Part shown: piece by piece, positions 61,396-64,000 of the stretch
Layout of the letters: every line of letters starts with the position of its first letter
Position numbering within the stretch: the first letter of the stretch is position 1
From: Bogoriella caseilytica
Lineage (GTDB): Bacteria > Actinomycetota > Actinomycetes > Actinomycetales > Actinomycetaceae
Length of the DNA: 64,000 nt
Direction of reading: 5' to 3'
Assembly: GCF_003752405.1 (NCBI RefSeq)
Contig: NZ_RKHK01000001.1
Span: forward strand, 930,001 to 994,000
The notes under the pieces: model-generated
The model's database searches: none
Told to the model about the DNA's origin: nothing
What the model saw: only the letters and a program-made list of their open reading frames with translations
Made by a program: the position numbers and the translations under genes

Positions 61396-63555
61396 TCAGT
61401 CCTTGGCCTGCTTCAGCGACTTCTCGTCCACCGGCTCCTCACCCGTGGCGCGGCGGCGCCGCAGGTAGGCACGGGCCTCCTCCTGGCGCTCCCCTTCCAC
61501 GCCGGTGGCGATCTGCGCGCGCAGGTGCTCCTCGCGATAGCCGAAGGCGTCCACCAGATCCCGGGCGTGCGGCCGCAGACGCGCCAGCAAACGCTCGACG
61601 TAGCTGGTGACAGTGCGTGCGCGGTGGCCGGAGATGCGCCCGTGGATCAGGTACCAGGCCAGGTCCTTCTCGATGAGGGTGAGCCCGAAGAGGTCCCGCA
61701 CGGTGGTGAGCACCTCGCGCGTGCCCGGGTCGCGCACCTCGCGGAGCGCCGCGGTGAAGGCCTCCCATTGCAGGAGTTCGGCGTGGGCCCGCGCCGCCTC
61801 GATCAACCGGTGCTGGTGGGCATCGAAGATCGCTGCGGCCTCGGCGGGCGGCGCCTTGCGTGCCGGGCGCAGGGCGAGTGCCACCTCTTCGACCATGGTC
61901 TCGACCCGGTCCTCGAGCAGCTCCCGCTGGGTGTCGGCCTCGCGCAGATGCCCGGCCGAGCGCGCCTTGGATCCGGAGTCGCGGATGCTCTGGGCTGCGC
62001 GGCGCAGCGGGGTGCGGTGCATGGTCATGTCCGCAGCGCGGTCGGCCACCCAGCGCACCGCGCCGGCGACGTCCACCTGAGCCATTTCACGCCCGTAGTC
62101 GGTGAGCAGGCGCTTGCCCACCAGCTGCAGCAACACGGTGTTGTCACCCTCGAAGGTGGCGTAGACGTCCATGTCCTGACGCAGTCCGGTCAGGCGGTTC
62201 TCCGCAATATAGCCCGCGCCGCCACAGGCCTCGCGCGCCTCCTGCAGCACGTCCAGGGCCAGCCAGGTGTTCACCGGCTTCGCGGCAGCGGCGAGCGTTT
62301 CGAGGTCCTGACGGTCCTCGTCAGTGTCGTGCTGCCCGGAGAAGACCCCGTCGAAGCGCTCGAGCAGCTCGTTCTGCGCGAAGGCTGCGGCGTAGGTCCG
62401 TGCGAGGAGCGGGAGCAGGCGCCGCTGATGTCGGGGATAGTCGAGCAACACGCGTTCACTCTTGGGATCCTCAGCGGTGAACTGGCGCCGCTCGGTGCCG
62501 TAGCGCACGGCGATGGCGAGCGCCATCTTCGCCGAGACCACTGCCGCCCCGGAGAGGGAGACCCGGCCTTGCACCAGGGTGGAGAGCATGGTGAAGAAGC
62601 GGCGCCCCGGGCTCTCGATGGGCGAGGTGTAGCTGCCGTCGGGTTCGACGTGGCCGTAGCGGTCGAGCAGGTGGGTCCGCGGCACGCGCACGTGGTCGAA
62701 CCACAGCCGGCCGTTGTCCACCCCGTTGAGCCCACCCTTGTGCCCGTCGTCCTCCCCGCCGATCCCGGGCAGGAAGCGCAGCTCGCCATCCTCATCGTGC
62801 TCGCGGATCGGTACGTAGAAGGCGTGCACACCGTGCCCGACGCCCCGGCTGATGAGCTGCGCGAAGACCACCGCAGCCAGGCCGTGCTGGCCGGCGTTAC
62901 CGATGTACTCCTTCCGCGCGGCCCGCACGGGGGTGTTGATGACGAAGGACTCGGTCTCGGCGTCGTAGGTCGCCGTCGTCAGGACCGAGGCGACGTCGGA
63001 GCCGTGGCCGATCTCTGTCATGGCGAAGCAGCCCGGCACGCTCAGGTCCATGGCTCCGGGCAGCCACTGGCGGTGGTGCTCCTCGGTGCCCAAGTGCAGG
63101 ATCGCCGCACCGAAGAGCCCCCACTGCACGCCGGCCTTGATCTGCAGGGACGGGTCGGCGACGACGAGTTCCTCGAAGGTCGCGAGGTTGCCGCCCGGAT
63201 CCTCCCCACCACCGAACTCGACGGGGAAGGCCAGGTGCGGGCGCCCCCGCTCGACCAGCTCACCGAGCTGACGGAAGACGCGGTCGCGATGCTCGGAGGC
63301 CGGGAGCCCTTCGATCTTGCGCATGCCCTCGTCGCAGGCGAGATCGCGCGAATCGCGGCGGAAGTGCGCCCATCGCCCGTCCAGCAGCCGGTTCAGCGCC
63401 GTGACATCGATGCGGGGCGCGGCGCCATCGCGGCGCTCGGAGCGGGCGGGCGCCGGGCTCGCCGCGCTGACCGGCTTCGCGGCCTGATCCGGGCTCGGCA
63501 CGGCGGTGGAGGCGGGGGACTGGTTCTGGTGACTTACGGGTGTTGCGGCCATCAT
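61396..63555 (-). CDS. acyl-CoA dehydrogenase/oxidase (ACOX-like)
   Basis: FAD-dependent enzyme of 719 aa, the length of acyl-CoA oxidases rather than short dehydrogenases. FAD/substrate motif CFAMTEIGHGSDV, and the catalytic Glu context YATFEGDNTVLLQLVGKRLL; the first 50 residues are Ala/Pro-rich and disordered. It introduces the alpha-beta double bond of acyl-CoA in beta-oxidation, possibly using O2. Start at 63555 (ATG ATG; 63552 possible). Coupled to the TetR-type gene by a 4-bp overlap. Confidence 0.9.
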   Translation of the reverse strand: MMAATPVSHQNQSPASTAVPSPDQAAKPVSAASPAPARSERRDGAAPRIDVTALNRLLDGRWAHFRRDSRDLACDEGMRKIEGLPASEHRDRVFRQLGELVERGRPHLAFPVEFGGGEDPGGNLATFEELVVADPSLQIKAGVQWGLFGAAILHLGTEEHHRQWLPGAMDLSVPGCFAMTEIGHGSDVASVLTTATYDAETESFVINTPVRAARKEYIGNAGQHGLAAVVFAQLISRGVGHGVHAFYVPIREHDEDGELRFLPGIGGEDDGHKGGLNGVDNGRLWFDHVRVPRTHLLDRYGHVEPDGSYTSPIESPGRRFFTMLSTLVQGRVSLSGAAVVSAKMALAIAVRYGTERRQFTAEDPKSERVLLDYPRHQRRLLPLLARTYAAAFAQNELLERFDGVFSGQHDTDEDRQDLETLAAAAKPVNTWLALDVLQEAREACGGAGYIAENRLTGLRQDMDVYATFEGDNTVLLQLVGKRLLTDYGREMAQVDVAGAVRWVADRAADMTMHRTPLRRAAQSIRDSGSKARSAGHLREADTQRELLEDRVETMVEEVALALRPARKAPPAEAAAIFDAHQHRLIEAARAHAELLQWEAFTAALREVRDPGTREVLTTVRDLFGLTLIEKDLAWYLIHGRISGHRARTVTSYVERLLARLRPHARDLVDAFGYREEHLRAQIATGVEGERQEEARAYLRRRRATGEEPVDEKSLKQAKD

Positions 63556-64000
63556 TCACTCCGGTTCTCTTCGAGGCCAGCGCCATTGCGGGCCCGGCGT
63601 AGGAGGCCAGCGGCGCCGTCCCACAGCCAGGTGGTCAGTTGCCCGGCCACGTCCTCACGCTGGAGCGCGCCGGGATGGTTCAGCCACTCCTCCACCGCCC
63701 CGCGGACCAGCCCGACCACGCCGGCCGCCCAGGGCCGCAGGCGTTCGTCCAGGCTGGAATCCTCATCGGGCAAGGCGGGCCGGACGGCGTCGATCACGAG
63801 ATCGACTACCTCGCCGACGAAACTGCCGAGTTCGCTGTCGCGCACCACGAAGGCATAGACGTTCGGCGAGGCGTTCGCCATCTCCAGATAGACCTCGACC
63901 ATGCCGGCGATGCGCTCCCGCGGGCCGGACGCACTGGTGGCGGCCTGCTCCAGGCCGTCGTGCATGCGCCGCAGGACCGCACGGCCGACCGCGTCGCGCA
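63552..64000 (-). CDS. TetR-family regulator, truncated by the window edge
   Basis: C-terminal part only (about 149 residues seen); the N-terminal DNA-binding domain lies beyond position 64000, as the frame stays open to the edge. Ligand-domain helices such as SPNVYAFVVRDSELGSFVGEVVDLVIDAV and WAAGVVGLVRGAVEEWL resemble TetR regulators of fatty-acid genes. It overlaps the acyl-CoA oxidase start by 4 bp, so it probably controls that gene. Confidence 0.75.
   Translation of the reverse strand, partial: RDAVGRAVLRRMHDGLEQAATSASGPRERIAGMVEVYLEMANASPNVYAFVVRDSELGSFVGEVVDLVIDAVRPALPDEDSSLDERLRPWAAGVVGLVRGAVEEWLNHPGALQREDVAGQLTTWLWDGAAGLLRRARNGAGLEENRSE

Noticed and set aside
61525-63858. Plus-strand open frame of 777 residues opposite the acyl-CoA oxidase
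   Set aside because: Shadow of the oxidase gene. The third-position GC pattern fits the minus-strand gene.

Overview
The window is high-GC DNA, coding-dense on both strands, from a mycothiol-making actinobacterium. Supporting evidence is mshD, a GlnR-type orphan response regulator, an F420-type PPOX oxidoreductase, the small actinobacterial families DUF2516, DUF3073 and DUF3618, a TPP riboswitch before thiC, and many GTG starts. A member of the Micrococcales is my best guess, but the sequence alone does not fix the genus. The neighbourhood glnR / pst / mutT1 / ppk / mshD / purM-purF / purL recalls a conserved actinobacterial core region, here interrupted by accessory blocks.

Layout. 1-15.3 kb is core: dtd, DUF2516, ygfZ, a nitrobindin-like protein, glnR, pstB-pstA-pstC, pstS, mutT1, ppk, mshD, a voltage-sensor-like membrane protein and tRNA-Lys. 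PHO-box-like 11-bp-period repeats lie before ppk and before pstC, so phosphate uptake and polyphosphate turnover look co-regulated but split over two transcripts. 15.4-20.8 kb is an accessory block of two paralogous short-chain dehydrogenases, each divergent from its own regulator (MerR, MmyB-type XRE), around an MFS-MerR operon. 20.9-23.6 kb holds an MmpS-like lipoprotein and an ECF sigma/anti-sigma pair next to a small membrane protein and a cytochrome-b5-like lipoprotein. The sigma gene and the membrane-protein gene carry almost identical promoters. 23.6-31.1 kb has thiC plus several small regulator-led modules (TetR, ArsR-like/MFS, HxlR/three-gene operon), each with visible operator-like repeats.

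31.2-38.8 kb contains a DUF1353 membrane protein, an MFS carrier, an SsuABC/NMT1-type ABC importer with a LacI operator and a convergent lacI, and a divergent cytochrome P450. 39-46.8 kb has two tandem DUF2207 proteins, an AEC carrier, msrB, an MscS-type channel and a small metalloprotease. 46.9-51.7 kb holds tRNA-Glu/Asp/Phe, envelope-type small proteins, DUF3073, purM and purF. 51.8-58.7 kb is a likely surface-polysaccharide module: a processive family-2 glycosyltransferase, a divergent response regulator/histidine kinase pair, and a membrane protein with a degenerate GGDEF domain, followed by an MFS exporter. A repeat-filled intergenic region (58.69-58.98 kb) precedes purL. An acyl-CoA oxidase and a truncated TetR-type gene close the window.

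No gene-free stretch exceeds about 300 bases. No CRISPR array, integrase, transposase or rRNA was seen. The most interesting candidates are the ECF-sigma/b-type-cytochrome module and the glycosyltransferase/two-component/degenerate-GGDEF module.
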